From Xiphophorus maculatus (taxonomy: Eukaryota > Chordata > Actinopteri > Cyprinodontiformes > Poeciliidae), in NCBI RefSeq assembly GCF_002775205.1, contig NC_036460.1:20106751-20170750 (forward strand): a DNA stretch of 64,000 bases, in the 5' to 3' direction. Shown one piece after another: positions 1-13,860 of the stretch. The notes beneath the pieces are model-generated. The model did not search any database, had not been told where the DNA came from, and saw only the letters and a list, made by a program, of their open reading frames with translations. The first letter of the stretch is position 1; each line of letters opens with the position of its first letter. A program made the position numbers and the translations under genes.

Positions 1-3000
1 GCAGTGCTAAAGAAAAGGTTTACTATCTACTTTTGAGTACTTTAAAGTGAAGCTCTGTTGAAAGGTTATAAAAACTCATAACTTACCTGCGATTGATAAT
101 TCTCTTTACTGTAAATTGTAATTAGTTGATCCAAGAAGCTGAGGTGCACAGCTAGGATGAAAAAGACAAAGAACAAATTAGATTTTTACCATCTTATAAC
201 TCAAATCTCAAGGACATCAGAGCATTTTATGCTGATACTATTTCTTGAATCTTTAAGTCATCCTCTTGTTTGCATTTTTGTGATTTTTGATGCTGAAGAT
301 AATATTTATAGGAACTGAAAGTAGGAGAAAGTCTTCCAAAAATGTATCCTACCCTGTGAAACACATAGAACAGAATATAGGCTTTATGCACAGTCTGAAT
401 TTTAAAAAATCTGGAATTTGACTTAAATATTTTTCCAGGTCCAGATTCATGTGGGAAAAGAAAACAAATCATGAACAACATTTGTATTTCCAGGTTTTCA
501 GTGTTCTGTTGTCTAAACGTCTGTCTTTAAATCTGACCGTCTGTCAATGTGGTGGTCTGTCCATCTTTACTTCTTTTCTATTGAGGTTTTGTGTTTGTTA
601 TTTGAAAATGGGCTCATAACTTTGAAACTGTGTCTTGAAAATACTGAAATTTTAACACTACTAATGTGTTGACACTGCCAAAAGGCAACAGTTTCTGACT
701 GGAAACACTGAATCTCTTCCATTCATAGATTACTGGTGGCACACCACTAGTTACCTCCATTTCCTGTGTAAATAATCATTGTCTTCTCTGTAAATTTTGT
801 ACTTTTTCTTAAAAGGGCCATCAGTGGCATTTATGTAAACCACAATGTCATTTTTGACATTAGAGTGAGTGGTTTTAGGATGGTAAAAGCCCACTTTGAT
901 CTTCGATCCGTCAAACAAGCAATTAGCTAAGGCCTCTGGGGTTTCATTTAACTGGATTTATGCAAAACAAAACAGCAGAAAATGTCTTTAATTATGTTTC
1001 TAATTTTAACAGGACTTCAACTGAAACTTTTGAATTTTCTCTCAAGCATTTTCTCAGCCAACATGTACATTTGGGGCCCATATGGGTCAAAAATAGGATG
1101 AGTAATGAACCTCAGCTGGGATTGTAGACACTTAACCTAATGGACCCAAGTTATTTGCCTCAATGAGTTTGCTGCAGGGCAACTCTGGGTAAAAAAAGGG
1201 ACTTTTACAGATCCTTATGTTGCACATTTTGCACTTATCTTAATACAAGACATGTACAGGATACCCAGCTGATTTTACCAATGTGGACTGAATGTGTACA
1301 ATCCAAATGGATCCCACACAAAAAAGGCACACTTATTGCCACTCACTCACATGTTGGGAGTTGCTGTGCAGCACATTAGTGTCCCTGGCTTATGGACTTA
1401 GCTAACACACTTTCTGCTGGAGACATACATTATACTGCCAGGGGCAACATAAATAATAATCTCCTTAAGGTATGAGCTGCTCTGTTGGCAGTAATAGCAA
1501 ACCCTTACTCAAGCAAATCACAGTATCTGTACCTGAGACATTAATGAGCACACTATACCAGAGTGTGGCTGTCAGAGCTCTACTGTCTGTAATCAACATA
1601 AACTGAACTGTACTGATTACTATGTACTGATGAGACCACAGATTTAGTTCTGATGGCGTAAAGCAAAAAGGTAAAGGCTGCTCTAAGCTTTCCTTAAATG
1701 CTTCCACACACAGATCTATGAAAATCTTGGATTGCAACTGTAATAATTATTCTCCGTGATACCTGTGCTTTTACATGACAGAGGTGTCGTTTCTCCAGTT
1801 TGAAAAAGCGGCCATCTTTCTAATACTTCTGATTGTTGCTGTGTGTTAAACAACCTCAGACAGGCTTCTACTAATGATTTGTTTTCAGACAAACAGCTTG
1901 CAGGCTGTAATCTGTTTTACTTATTCAAAGGGTTTCAGAAACGTTCAGCAATGTAGTGACAGCTAGGACGTCAGGAAGGAGAAAGGAATGCGAATGCTTA
2001 GGCCATCTATGCTGGCAGTGATCGTTCTTATTTCCTCTTCTGTTTTTCAAAGTTGATCTGCAAATAGTATTTTATTTATATAACAGTAAACCTTGGCAGG
2101 TTTGAACTCCGACCTCAACACTATCCAGCTCCAAATCCTGATTAAATGTGAAAAAAGTGTGAATACCACTGTTTTTCATCGGCATCATTTTCAGAGCTTT
2201 GTATGCAGACAGAAAAAAAAATAACTAAAAGTTTTATCTCCAAGCTTGGGGTTGCCTTTGCACTTTGAAAAGTGTTTCACATGTCACATCCTTGCACAGC
2301 GTGTACAGACCTCTGGCCACTGACTTTGACCCCTCGCTGTTAGTAGATTAACTCCAATTCATCTGCCTCTTGCAGAGAAGGTCGCAGAAACTTCCTATCA
2401 TCTTTGCCAGCACTTAAATCTAACTCTGTCCTCTTTCTGCTGCACAGATAGCATCCCTCTTGACACTTTATTTAATTTAGTTAGGATCTAATCTATGTTC
2501 TTTATCATTTCCTTTCTTGTGGTCCTCTGAGTGTAATGGCCAGTAGAGACGTTTGGCAGCCTTAAATAATAAATAAACTCAAAGAGCAAAGAGCTAATGG
2601 AAAATATGTGCATATCGCAGATCAGCCACCAGCGTTTGTGTATGCACAGGGATGATCAGACTTCTTTTGTGGCCACTGTGTTCAGTTGTAGTGTCTTCCC
2701 TCTATCCCCTGTTCACCTCTTAAGTCAAAGCAGGAAGATCCAAGGCCAGGTCTGAAGAGGTTTACAAACTCCCCTAAATTCTTCCCTGTGGGTGAAATCA
2801 TGTGAAAGCTGCTTAGGCAGATTATCCCTGCCTCGACGGCAGCTGCCAGCGAGATCCTTGGAAGTGCACCTGACTCAATAGCCGGCTCGTGGTGACGCAA
2901 ACGCAGCCTGCGGTGCAGCGTGCTTCCACAATCCCCCCATGACCTTTAGCCTGGAGATGGAGAAGTGAATCCTGTCGCCAAAAGCATGCGGGGACTGAAC

Positions 3001-6000
3001 TGATGCATAGGGCAGCACACGATGATGGGATTACACACTGTTTAGACATTTAAATCTGTCATAAGTTAATAATTACAGTAAGCAGGTATTTGTTCCACTT
3101 TGGATTTTAGTCTATTTGGTTTGTATGCTTGAGATGGTTGTTCTTAAAAAGCAGCTGCACAGAATCCAAGCTGAATGAGATCCAGTGTGAAGTGTTCACT
3201 GTTGATGGTGAATTTGGTAGCCATGTGTTGGTTTGCTGTGTTTTTATTGGTCTTGTTGAATCACAGAAGCAAATAAACCCTTTGACTATTATGTGCCTTG
3301 GGTGTGATGATCTAGCTCCTTGACATTTTCCATCACTTGACTTTTGGTTTATGTAAACATGATCATACAGCTGTAGCTACTGTCTTTTACCCCACCTGTG
3401 TTGCTTATCACAAGTTAGAGACACAGAGCTAAATGAGCCAGTGGAGGCCGTCCTGTTTGGTGCCTGCCTGGGAAATTACATGAGCCAAAGGTACAAATGA
3501 AATTTCTCAAAACCAAAGCTATGTGTGAGAAAACGTCTAGACACTTTCTGAACAATAACCACACAGAAAATATAATGCTCTAGTAAGATCCAGATTCACT
3601 TTTAGCCACTCTCACTCTATTGCTTCATACTGGAGTTTGACTGAAGCCAAACAAATGTTACCATAAAGGTAAATGTTTATGGTCAGAGTAATGCATCTTT
3701 TTTTGTTGTTGTTGTTGATTACTTTTTTTCAAATCTGCTCTTGAATTTCCAGAGATTGTTTGTGATGTGTTGCTTTTTCAGACCTTTTAGTCTACTTTAT
3801 GTTGTCAGAGAGGTTCTGTCGAAGGATTTCTTGTTTAATCAGGCCAAGACGTGACTTGGAAAACTGAATAAAATGTAAAAAATGTATATATATATTTTTC
3901 AATTTAATTATGCAAAAAATGACATTTTATTTGCGTGTTTTCTTATTATCTCTCTTAATATTTGCTCACTTCTTGTGTGTGTATTTTTCTTAAGTGATAA
4001 AATCGCTCTGTCCACAAATCCTGCCTGCTCTACTCTCATTACTCGCTGCTGAATGTAGTCCTGCACTGTCATCCAACAATGCGATGAGACGTACTGACCT
4101 TTTCTGCCGAGCCAGTGGGGATATGAAAAGGGGAAGTGGGATGCTGAATGTGACTGAAGCGCAGCCGACAGAAAGCGACATGACCGACCTGAGTATTTCC
4201 CGGAGAAAAAGACGGCCTAATCTGCTGGTTAGACCAGGTCAAGGGATTAAACTCCGCTGCTTGCCGACCATCCCGTCTGACCTCCACAGAATTAACCTGG
4301 CTCTGTCCTTAAGACAAATTGTCTGCATCTTTTTGAAGCAGTTAAATCTCTGACGGACTTACACATTTAAGCTGAATTTTAGATTTCGGGCACAGTAGAA
4401 AACTACAAATCGTGAGGCTGCACTTTCTCACGTGTCTCAAAAACGGAGCGCAGACTACACTGCTTTGGGAGCTAATCCAAGTTATGTGAATAATGCATCA
4501 ATAGCAGCCTTACAGTATCACAGTTCACCGGTCAGGTCTGCATGACTGAACACAAACTCAGTGAACTCGGGAGGCTCTGCAAACACACCCCAGGAGAGAT
4601 TATCCACTCAGAAGTCCTGTTTCAAACCAAATGTCATTTCCTGGCCAAGGAGAATCAGTGGAACAGCCAGACGTTTGACCGGAGAGCCTGATGGCGGCGA
4701 AGCACGCTCCTGTCCTGTGAGAAGCTGACAAACTTTAACGCAGACCATGTGGTCTGGCAGCAAGCCGGGCCGAGCTCTTCCTGGTCCTCACGAGCAACTA
4801 TTGACAATTTCCTCAAGTATGCAAGAGATGCATACAGAAAAGAGAAGAGGCAGCCCCAGATCCACAAGCACACCTTCACACTGCTTTCCATTTCAGGAAC
4901 TCAAAGTGAAGGCTGCTCCCATGCGAACGCATGTTACTGCCTGAATCTTCTCACAAACCAAGGAACTGCCTCCGGTGACTGGCAACTGGCCAAGACATGG
5001 CACCAAGGAATGCATGCAGCTTTTACTCTGATGAGCATAATTAGACGGATATGTGGAGGCGGCCTACGATGGAATGATATCGATATCTTCATTAAACAAC
5101 CTTTTTGATCAAATGTTGCAGTCAATTTATTTTATCGACGATTAACAGAGGAGTGGAACGTGTTACAACACCAAATAGTTGCTTGTATTTGTTATTGTTA
5201 ATATTATTTTGGATGCAGTGAGAAAATGTTTACCACTCTCAGAACAAAAAAACGCACACGGATAGGGTAAAAAAAAAAAATAAAGGAAGATTTAAAGTTC
5301 CTGTGAGGCGACACTGTAAAATACAAACTATAAAGAGATCCTTTGTTGATTATTAAGGAGGAAAATAAATACAAATGTTTAAAATCAAACCAATTATTTT
5401 GGAGCTATTTCATTTTTTTCTTTTCTAAAAGCTGAAAACTTGTGAGGCTTCTTAAAATTAAAAGTCGTTGGTCTAAAACTTTGTTTTTCCCAGACTTTGC
5501 TCAGATCCACACACATTTTACTTTTACAGTTTTGCAGACCTTCATCATCAACAGGGATCCCATGTTCATTTAGATTGTTTCCGAGTTGGAATCTTTATAA
5601 TATGTACAACCTCAATTATTAGTTTTAAAACTAAATTAAATGTACATCAAGTCATTCTGTAATGTAAGTTGTACATATTATAGTACAGGTTTTCTCAAAA
5701 TTAATGAATATTTCTGAAAAGCCTTGATTTAGGAGGAGTGAGTGATTTCACTCATATACATTTAAACCTTTATAAACAACAGCATCCAGGTCTCATCACA
5801 CAATATATATGAGAGATGCTGACCAATATTTTATAATTAAGAAAATCCTATATTTGCAAAGTTGAAAGGCATTTAGATTAATACGAGGTCTTTAGAAAAA
5901 AAAAAACATAGTAGCCAGTGTTGCTCCTTGGTGAAAATATACAAAAGTAACAGGGAAATCTGAGACAGCCCTGCATTCACTGGTCTATCTCCATCCCTCT

Positions 6001-7444
6001 TTGTCTTACAAGGGATTAAGTCGTCAGGTTACAATGAACTCTGAACGGCCTGCACCCAGACAAAACCGTCTTAAGGTGCAGACCGTTCAGTTATTTATAA
6101 CTCGGCCGGGTGAGCTCAGGCTCTCTTGCGGCCCACCTCTGTGAGTACGCCGACACGGGTCTCTGTTTTTAACTGGCTGTGAAAGTGGTGCTAAATTAAA
6201 ATCAGAAACTGTGTGATGCTGAACTTGTGCGTTTTTAATCTGTTTGTGTCTGTCTGCTTCCAGTTCACAGCCATGTAACAAGATTGTCTGGTTAAAGCAC
6301 TCTGGTCAGACTTTCCAAAGAATTACGTAATGGACTTTCAGTGAAGAACAGCAAACTGACAGGAGCACCAGTCCTGACGTCACCACACACACTTACACAC
6401 ACACGCCTGTATGTCTCTCCTTGTATGGACATTGCTTTCCTTTCATTTATTCACCCAAATCTGAACCCAGATCACACCTTAGTCTTGAAACATAAAAACA
6501 ATGTTCCACTGCTTAAGGTCCTGGCTTTGGTTCTCAAGAGAACTGCTTGTCCCTACAAGGCAGGTGATTATACCAGATAAGGTACTAAAGAGGCAACAAA
6601 AGCCAGGTACACACTCACTCCTGCACACACAAAATTAAGACTGAAGAGTGGAGACTGCAGAGACAGAATCCTCATCCTCTCATCCTTTGTGAAACTATCA
6701 CACATCCCACACTTCCATCCTCTCTTCCCCCTCACAGCCCACCTATCTGGAACTACCGGCTATTTCTGGAAGCTTGGCTTCAGTCAAGTATCGGCTGAAA
6801 TGTGCAGAACACATCCTGAGCACCGGCTCCTATGAAACGGGACGAGATCTGAGTTTGGTGCAGCACTAAGTAGGCAACTTTGTGTTCCCTCAATTCCTGA
6901 TCGTGAGTTAGTTTAGATTGCATCACATGACTACTGCTCGTTTACTGTAACACACAAAAGACTTTCAATAGAAATCTTTTCACATCCTCATGCATGCTAG
7001 AGTTTAGCTGTTTGTCAAACTGTATTTTAGGCCAAATTGTATTTCTGCAAAAAATAATACTTAAATTAAATAGTGCTATGAATGCCATAGCCTTGTTTGT
7101 GCTTTCTGAGCTGGCAGATTTCCCAAGAAAGTCATTCTTTAAAGACTATCTCAGGTCACACTTTATAACATTGCTCCATGCTTTTTTATGATCCTACAAT
7201 GATCCAACATAACTATAGAACTATAGAGGAAGGACAATATTCTGAACTTTTACCCAAATGATGCAGAGCTTGTACAAATATAGGGAAGTGCTACTATTTA
7301 TCTAGTGTCTTGCAAATTGTTTTCTATCCACTGAACTTATTCACAGTTCAATGGACAGAGCTGGGAAAAAGTTCAATCAAAAAGTACTATTTTGTGAGGG
7401 ACAAATTAGTGCAGAATTGTTAATCGAATGAAAAATGACATGTT
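1..7444. other. no gene recognised
   Basis: The open frames here are short and unlike known proteins. A CpG-enriched patch stands at 3995-4290 (about 15 CpG) and covers a 119-codon frame on the plus strand (3994-4353) with no recognisable domain. A GC-richer patch at 2820-2960 is similar. These may be regulatory or conserved non-coding elements, but I cannot show it. A short TG/CA-type tract occurs near 6380. Confidence 0.5.
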
Positions 7445-8165
7445 TTTAAAACTTTTCTTTAGTACAAATACGTCTTTCACACCATTGTATTCAGTCCCTT
7501 TTATTTTGGTAACCCTCATTAAAATCCTGTGCAACAAATTGCCTTCAGATGTCAACTAATTAACGAGCTCAGACAACCTGTGTGTAATTTAATCTCAGTA
7601 TAAATCCAGCTGTTCTTTGAATGCCTCAGAGGTCTGTTAGAGAACATTAGTAAATAAATAAAATCATGAAGACCAAGGAGCATGGCAGAAAGGTCAGAGA
7701 GAAAGCTGTGGAGAAATTCAGAGCAGACCAGTGTGGCAAAACAATATCTCAAGCATTGAACATCTCTCAGAACCATCTTCCAAAAATGGCGAGTGTATGA
7801 CACAATTGCAAACTTACCAATAAATGACTGTCCGCTTAAACTGAGAGAGGAAGTAAGGAGAACATTAATCAGAGAAGCAACCGTGGCACAGCAGAGATCA
7901 CAGCAGCCATAAATCTGGTGGAGCTGCAGAGGTCTACAGCTGAGGAGGTGAAATCTTTGGACAGTCGTACACTGCAGAAATCTCGTCCATATGGAAATGT
8001 GCAGGAAGAAGCCATAAAACTGTAAATGTAGTCAAATGAAACCTTGTGGGAAAGAAAACACCCTAAATTGTAGTAAAATATGGTGATAGCAGCATCATGC
8101 TATGGGGTAACCATTGAAGATTATGATTAGAACAGGACAAAAAGTGAAAAAGTTCTACTTGAGAA
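7445..8165 (+). mobile_element. degenerate Tc1-like transposon, 5' half
   Basis: The stretch follows the common fish Tc1-like element closely in order: TATTCAGTCCCTTTTATTTT, CACCTGTGTGTAA-type leader, AGAGGTCTGTTAGAGAACAT, ATGAAGACCAAGGAGCATG (transposase start), AAACTGAGAGAGGAAGTAAG, GGAGCTGCAGAGGTCTACAG, then GCAGCATCATGCTATGGGG. Several frameshifts and stops break the transposase, and the 3' third is missing. It is a relic without function. Confidence 0.75.
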
Positions 8166-8188
8166 TATTTTTGTTCACCAGAGAGAAT

Positions 8189-8220
8189 GTTACCTGAGCT
8201 ACTTCTGCAGCTCAGGTAAC
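8189..8220. repeat. perfect 12-bp inverted repeat (hairpin)
   Basis: GTTACCTGAGCT at 8189-8200 pairs perfectly with AGCTCAGGTAAC at 8209-8220 across an 8-nt loop. It stands just after the Tc1-like relic. No U-tract follows and no gene adjoins, so a regulatory role is not indicated. Confidence 0.6.
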
Positions 8221-9089
8221 ACTTTGAACTATTAAGCTATGGCGTTTGACAGAAGAATGCGTAGCGATGCAGAAGTACACTATTTTTCTGACACTGTACA
8301 TTTCATGTTTCTGCATTAGCTAATAAATGAAATCATCCTGTGAAGGCTGCATTTTCTCTTTGCTAAGGTTATCGTTATTTCAGGTTAGAATTGGCTTGAT
8401 GACATGAAACATTTAAGTGTATCAAAAAAAATCTGTATGGAAGGAAGTGCGTCTTTTTTTTTTACAGCTCTGAAAATAACTTTCTGCATCTCTGTGCTTC
8501 CTCTTGTTTTAAAGGCCTCATTGATTCAGGAAAAAAGAAAAGTTCAGTTTTATTCAAATTCACTCAGTGACAGTGTCAAGACCAAAGGATGTTTTTGTCA
8601 CCGCAAACCTGTAGAGCTTAGTGTGGTCTGCTCACTGATCAAAACAAGATTGGATTTGTGGGTTTCCAACGGGCCAGTCACCAAACACTTGGATCATAAA
8701 CCAGTTTCTCAAATTACTTTAAGATGACTGGATAAGTTATAGATTCTGCTCCAAAGGCTTTATGTCAGATGCTATAATAAACTCATTTGTTCCATATTTT
8801 TACACTTTTGCTAAGACTCTCTTCTACTAAACAGTTATATAACGACTCCTGTGAATGAGGAGGAGCTGTGCCCTGTGCAGACTCCTACTACCTCACATCA
8901 CTAAATCAACACAAAGTCTATTTACTTTACTGGGCAACATATCAACCAAAGGATAAGAAGAGGTTCAGCAGGTAAAAGCACTCCATCTTGTATGGAATAA
9001 TGTAGGACGGCACTAAAGAAGTTAGGATATTAACATTTATTTCGGCACAAAATGCGGGACCTGGTTATTGGACACAACAGATATCAGTC

Positions 9090-9520
9090 CATCTTAGGCC
9101 TGTCGTGACAAACAATAAATCAATTCATCACATAATAGATTAAAATGAGTTTGGTAATAAGATGAGGGCGGTAATATTGCTTGTTTGTTTTCATTGTGTC
9201 TCTCTCGACACTGGATGACAAAAAGCTTAACTCCGGTGCCGAGTTACTCCCTCCTATCTCGTTTCCTTGGTGACGGCTCAACACACGGGGAGTTAAAAGC
9301 GTCAGTTTTCCTCCACTCAGGCTGAACCCAACACACGGGCCATGACAGTGAAAACAGTGACAAAAGTTGAGCAATTTTCAACTTTCTTGTGTAGCACCCG
9401 AACCCCTCGTGTGCACTTCTGCGTGTATGAGCTCAAAATTTCACATGAACGACTCTGCGGTGTTCTCCTAAGTGGATTTTGCGTAAGGCATCTTAAAATG
9501 GTAATTCTGTAAATTTTAGC
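9090..9520. mobile_element. possible hAT-type element fragment
   Basis: It starts with TTAGGCCTGTCGTGACAAAC and an AATAAATCAATTCATCACAT stretch, which resembles the end of a hAT-like family common in fish. The following 400 bp are more GC-rich than their surroundings and have no open frame of note. No matching right terminus or 8-bp duplication was found. Confidence 0.35.
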
Positions 9521-12500
9521 TTTCAAAAGTACACTTAAAAAGACAGGGAAATAAGCACTAAAGGTCTACAAAACGCATTTGAAATCTGAAAAACCGCTTC
9601 TTGCCCAACATAATCTGATCTGTAATTTCTCCAAAATCCCCTAGTCATCAGTTAGTCCAAACTGCAAAGATGCAAATTCAGATAAATTCTTTTATTTAGT
9701 TGTACACAAACCACCCTTTCTGCTTCCTCTCAGACGATCTGCTACAGACTCCAACAGAGCTCTATCACAGCATGCATTTGACAGCATGTCTGGAAAGAAC
9801 TTAATAAATATTCAAACTATAATACTTGCATTTTGCCCTAATTTCCCCTATGGGATTAACATCTGATTCATTTTATTGTTCCCTTTTAAAATTTTACCTT
9901 CTCTTGCATCGTCACACTTCTCATCCAATCCTCTCAGATCTGCAGACCAGCTGTTCCTCTCCATCCCGAGGGCAAGATTTGGGCCAGAGAAGGTGGTGTA
10001 TGCATTTACTTGAGAGAATCCATTTTCTTTCCCTTATTCTTTTTTTTTTCTTTTTTGGCTTTGAAATGAGGAAAGAAAATAATTTCATATCATCTCCTCA
10101 ATTTATATACACTTTCTATTTTGTCTCATTCCTTTTAAAACTGTGTGGCCTGTACAGATATATTTAGCAGTTATCCGTGAGTTTTCTGGGCCAATTAATT
10201 TGTCACAGTTAGTATTACCTGTGCATTTTAATTATTACATAAAGACCAAAGACCCTGTGCATGTGTGCTTATGTGTCATGTGCATTTTGCCCTTTGTCCC
10301 TGCTGCTATGTGTTCTGGTATGTAGCTAAAGGTCGAGGCCAGGCAGTGAGCAGGACGGCAGGGGCCCGGTCAGGGAGAGCCGAGGCTGAGAAGAGCTGCA
10401 GAGCCAAAGTCCAGCGGCTCTAACAAGAGGAGAGATTAGAACGGAGGCACGAATGTCTTAGCAAAACAATACACATCCTTGTGCAGAGGCTCAAGGATCG
10501 CAAGCTTTAGAATGTGTGAGGAAATAATCAGTTATAGAGCAATAAATACTTAAAATCCCATACAGATAGTGCAATAAGTAATTCATGAGTGTAATTTAAG
10601 AGCAGCTATTTGTGGACACAAGTCAGGAATCTGAGCTAATGTGTCATTCCAGGAATCTCTTGCTTGCTGTCACCTCATGCAAGATATTCCTGAGAATTAT
10701 GCAAGTTGGGAAACGCTAACGCACAAGAATGCACAAACACCAACACAATCATTTCACAAGCTCTTTGCTGGCTTCCTGTTGGCTAGAAAAGGTACTGCAG
10801 CAAAAAAAAAATGGGTGTCTTAAAGAGGCAGTATTTTATGTATTTTCCAGGCACGTAAATCCATTTTATAGCACAACCAAGCAACTATGTTACCTTCAGT
10901 TGTTATGGAAATGTTGTATATGTAAGACACAACTTAAAACACATTTCGCAATCTGGAAATCAGCCCTCTGTCTCTTTTAGAAGCTCCTGCTCTTCCTGAC
11001 ACTCCCCTTTCAGCACATCATCACAGCGTTTGTCCTTTATGCTGTTCAGCATTCTTAGGAGTGTTGGACTGATCAGTAGTTCATGTGATGAGTGCAGCAG
11101 ACTCACAGTTCCTCCAGAAGTTTCCTTATGGCTAAGCTGGAGGAGATAAATAATGATAAATAACTTTGAAGCCAAAGTATGAGGTATCAGTGTCTCTCAC
11201 TTGTGTAGCAAATCAAAAATCAAAATAACTCTTTATTTTATATCCAAATTATAAGCACTGAATTCCTGGCCTTTTGAAATGTGTAAAGTAAACAAAAATG
11301 AGACGGAGAGATGCACATTGTACAATTTTTCAAACTGTTCATAAGTAAAACATTTTTACTGTCCATATTAAGGGGGTTCTTAAATTACACTTAAAAAAAT
11401 GTTTATTTATGTTCGTCTGCTAAAACGGATTCCTCAAACTTTGTGTTTTTGGGAAAGTTCTGAGTCTTAAAACAGCTTCAGAGTTGGCTATGTCCACTCG
11501 TATAAATACCACATCAGCCAGTAAATGTTTGTGTGACTCCCTGTGGGTTCCAACTTCTGAGCTCTGCAAACTACGTAAAAACAAAGCATCAAAGTTTTGG
11601 TGTTGTGCATTATTTCAGGAAAAGAAGTTTTTCAAGAAATGCAAATAATAAAAAAGTTAAAGAACAGAAAAGATTTTTGTTAAACATTAGGTTTAAGTTT
11701 TGTTTTGTTTAATTTGTAAATCAGAGTAGGCTTTCTGCTTGGCAACAGCTTAACACACAACATATTTTCACCATCTTTCCATTTGATTATAAAGGTTCTG
11801 ACTTACTTGACTCCAGCCCTGGTCTTAGACAGCGTGTTGCTTCCAGAAGGGAAGTGTAGGTGGTCAAACAAATAGTGATTCACCGTGTAATGCCTCATCA
11901 TGCCACTTCTTATTGATGAATAGTTTGAGGCATGGCATCGTGGCCTTCGGCTGTAAAGTGTGTGTCAGCAGAAATATATTCAAAACAGATGTGGGTTATA
12001 ATTTTCAGAGCAACGTAAACTTTTAAATTGGTGAAATGAAAACCCGGTGTACAAGCTTTAATGTGCTGCTATTGTGTAAACTGCCTTGGATGATTTTGCA
12101 CTGTCATGCTGACAGCCGGGATTAACAGTGAAACTGCTGCAGGTGATAATATCTTAACTGAACTTCTCTGCCTGACCCATCAGAAAGACATCTGATCTGA
12201 GTGTAACTTTCCATGTGGACTTATGTTGGTTTGTATTGTTCTTGGCTTCCATTAGGTAAGTTATTAACACTTTCTGTCCATACTGTGTGGTTGTAGTTTC
12301 GCTTCCAAGCAAAGGTTTCAGTGAACTAACTTGATTGTGTTTTTTCGAGAGGGGCTGTCAAATTGTCAATCAGCCACAGCAAGACCCGGTGTTAGTGGGA
12401 GAACCAGTGGGGGGTCCAGACCCTGCCATTCAGGTATCGGTGAACAAGACAGATTACAGAGCCCGTGTAACAATTGCAACCATGCAGTGTATGCGCCCAA

Positions 12501-12843
12501 GAGAGTCAGAGCTGGAGTCACAAGCACTTTGTTCTGGTTTTGTATCGTTCTCAAAGTTTTATGTGATCCAAAGTCCTTGTACCCTTCACTGTATATGTTT
12601 ATTTTATGTGGATTATTCCTATATTGTTTTACCTACACCTTGTAATTGTCTAGTCTTTGTCAGTGACTATCATATGCAAGTAATTCATTTTGTATTGCAA
12701 AGCTGTCTCTGGAGTAGAAATGTTCATACATCATTTTTTTCCCAGTCCAAGTCAGGTCTCAAGTCGTTGAGGGCAGATCAAGTCTTTTGTAACAATTCAG
12801 ACTAAAGTCTCCAGTTTTTAATGACTGAAATAGTAACTCAAAG

Positions 12844-12874
12844 GTCATTGATTTGTTATAACCAAATCAATGAC
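12844..12874. repeat. perfect 12-bp inverted repeat (hairpin)
   Basis: GTCATTGATTTG at 12844-12855 and CAAATCAATGAC at 12863-12874 pair perfectly around a 7-nt loop. No coding context is seen. Confidence 0.55.
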
Positions 12875-13339
12875 ATACTGACCCTCTCTTGCCCTGTATA
12901 GCTGTAGATAAGGAATCCAAAGCTGTATTGTTTGTTTTTTGTTTGTTTTGGGGGTTTTTTTGCCCTAACGCCTAATGCTAAATGAAGTTTTGACCATTTT
13001 CTTTCAAACTAATTCATTCTGATTCATTATCAAAAACATCTGCTAAAGGCTGGTCTATATTGTTCTTAAATTTGATCAATATAATATTTACCCCTTTAGA
13101 AGTATGATTTGGTCTTGATGCTCTTAGGAAAACAACAGAAAGATATTAAAACCTGCTAATGTTCAATTTCCAAGTGAATCAAAAACTGTATTTTCTGTTG
13201 TACCAAGGCCGCTTCTCCACAGGTGTGTCTTCAACCGGTTTTGCCCCAGTCCATCCCAGCCAGATTCATCTCAGTTAGTAGATCCTTCAGGGGTAGTGGA
13301 AGCCATGTGCTGCATGCAAGTGATTGACAGCAGACTGCA

Positions 13340-13650
13340 TTCCTTGATTGGCCCGTGATTTAGGTCACTGCATGAGCAAAGGCTGAGCCTTGCAAACTCC
13401 AAATAACGTTTCAACCGCCTCACTGGACCGGCGGACACGCAGTCTGCTATCAGGAGGCTGCTCAGTGTGGAGTAGCGTAATCATGACTTTAATCTTGAGC
13501 AGCACCAGGAACACACGCGTCAACCTTTGGAGTGGAATCACTGTGATTTCGCAGCACTGTGAGCAGAACGTCTCTGTGCAGAATGGGCGTCCAATAAGGA
13601 AACAGCGGAGCTCTGGTCAGCGTTTGAGACGGCCGGTGTGAAACACACAA
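13340..13650. other. CpG-rich patch without recognised gene
   Basis: About 15 CpG dinucleotides fall within roughly 245 bp (13395-13640), in a window where CpG is otherwise rare. CCAAT-type boxes stand close by (GATTGGCC near 13346; CCAATAAGG near 13591). An 83-codon open frame on the plus strand (13390-13641) has no features I recognise. It could be an unmethylated regulatory island or the promoter of an unseen transcript. Confidence 0.4.
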
Positions 13651-13794
13651 ACTACATTATATTGAATTGGCTCAACATGAATTTTATTCTTTGTTTAGAA
13701 TTTTCTTTTGAATAAAGTTGACGCATGGATATTGGCGTCCATCTTTTGACTGCATGACCTAAGTGACTTTGCATGTTTTGTGTTTTTATGATGT

Positions 13795-13860
13795 AAAGCA
13801 CTTTGAACAGCCTTTTTACTGATTCATGTGCCGTACAAATACACTTGTTTGCTTGATTTA
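13795..13860 (+). repeat. SINE-like 3' tail, copy 1
   Basis: AAGCACTTTGAACAGCC...GTGCCGTACAAATACACTTG resembles the 3' tail of fish SINE/LINE families (AAGCACTTTG ... TGCTATACAAATAAA). A second copy with the same order of motifs is at about 32812-32878. Confidence 0.4.

Noticed and set aside
12331-12805. 104- and 156-codon overlapping plus-strand frames
   Set aside because: No recognisable motif; cysteine- and aromatic-rich composition typical of chance frames.
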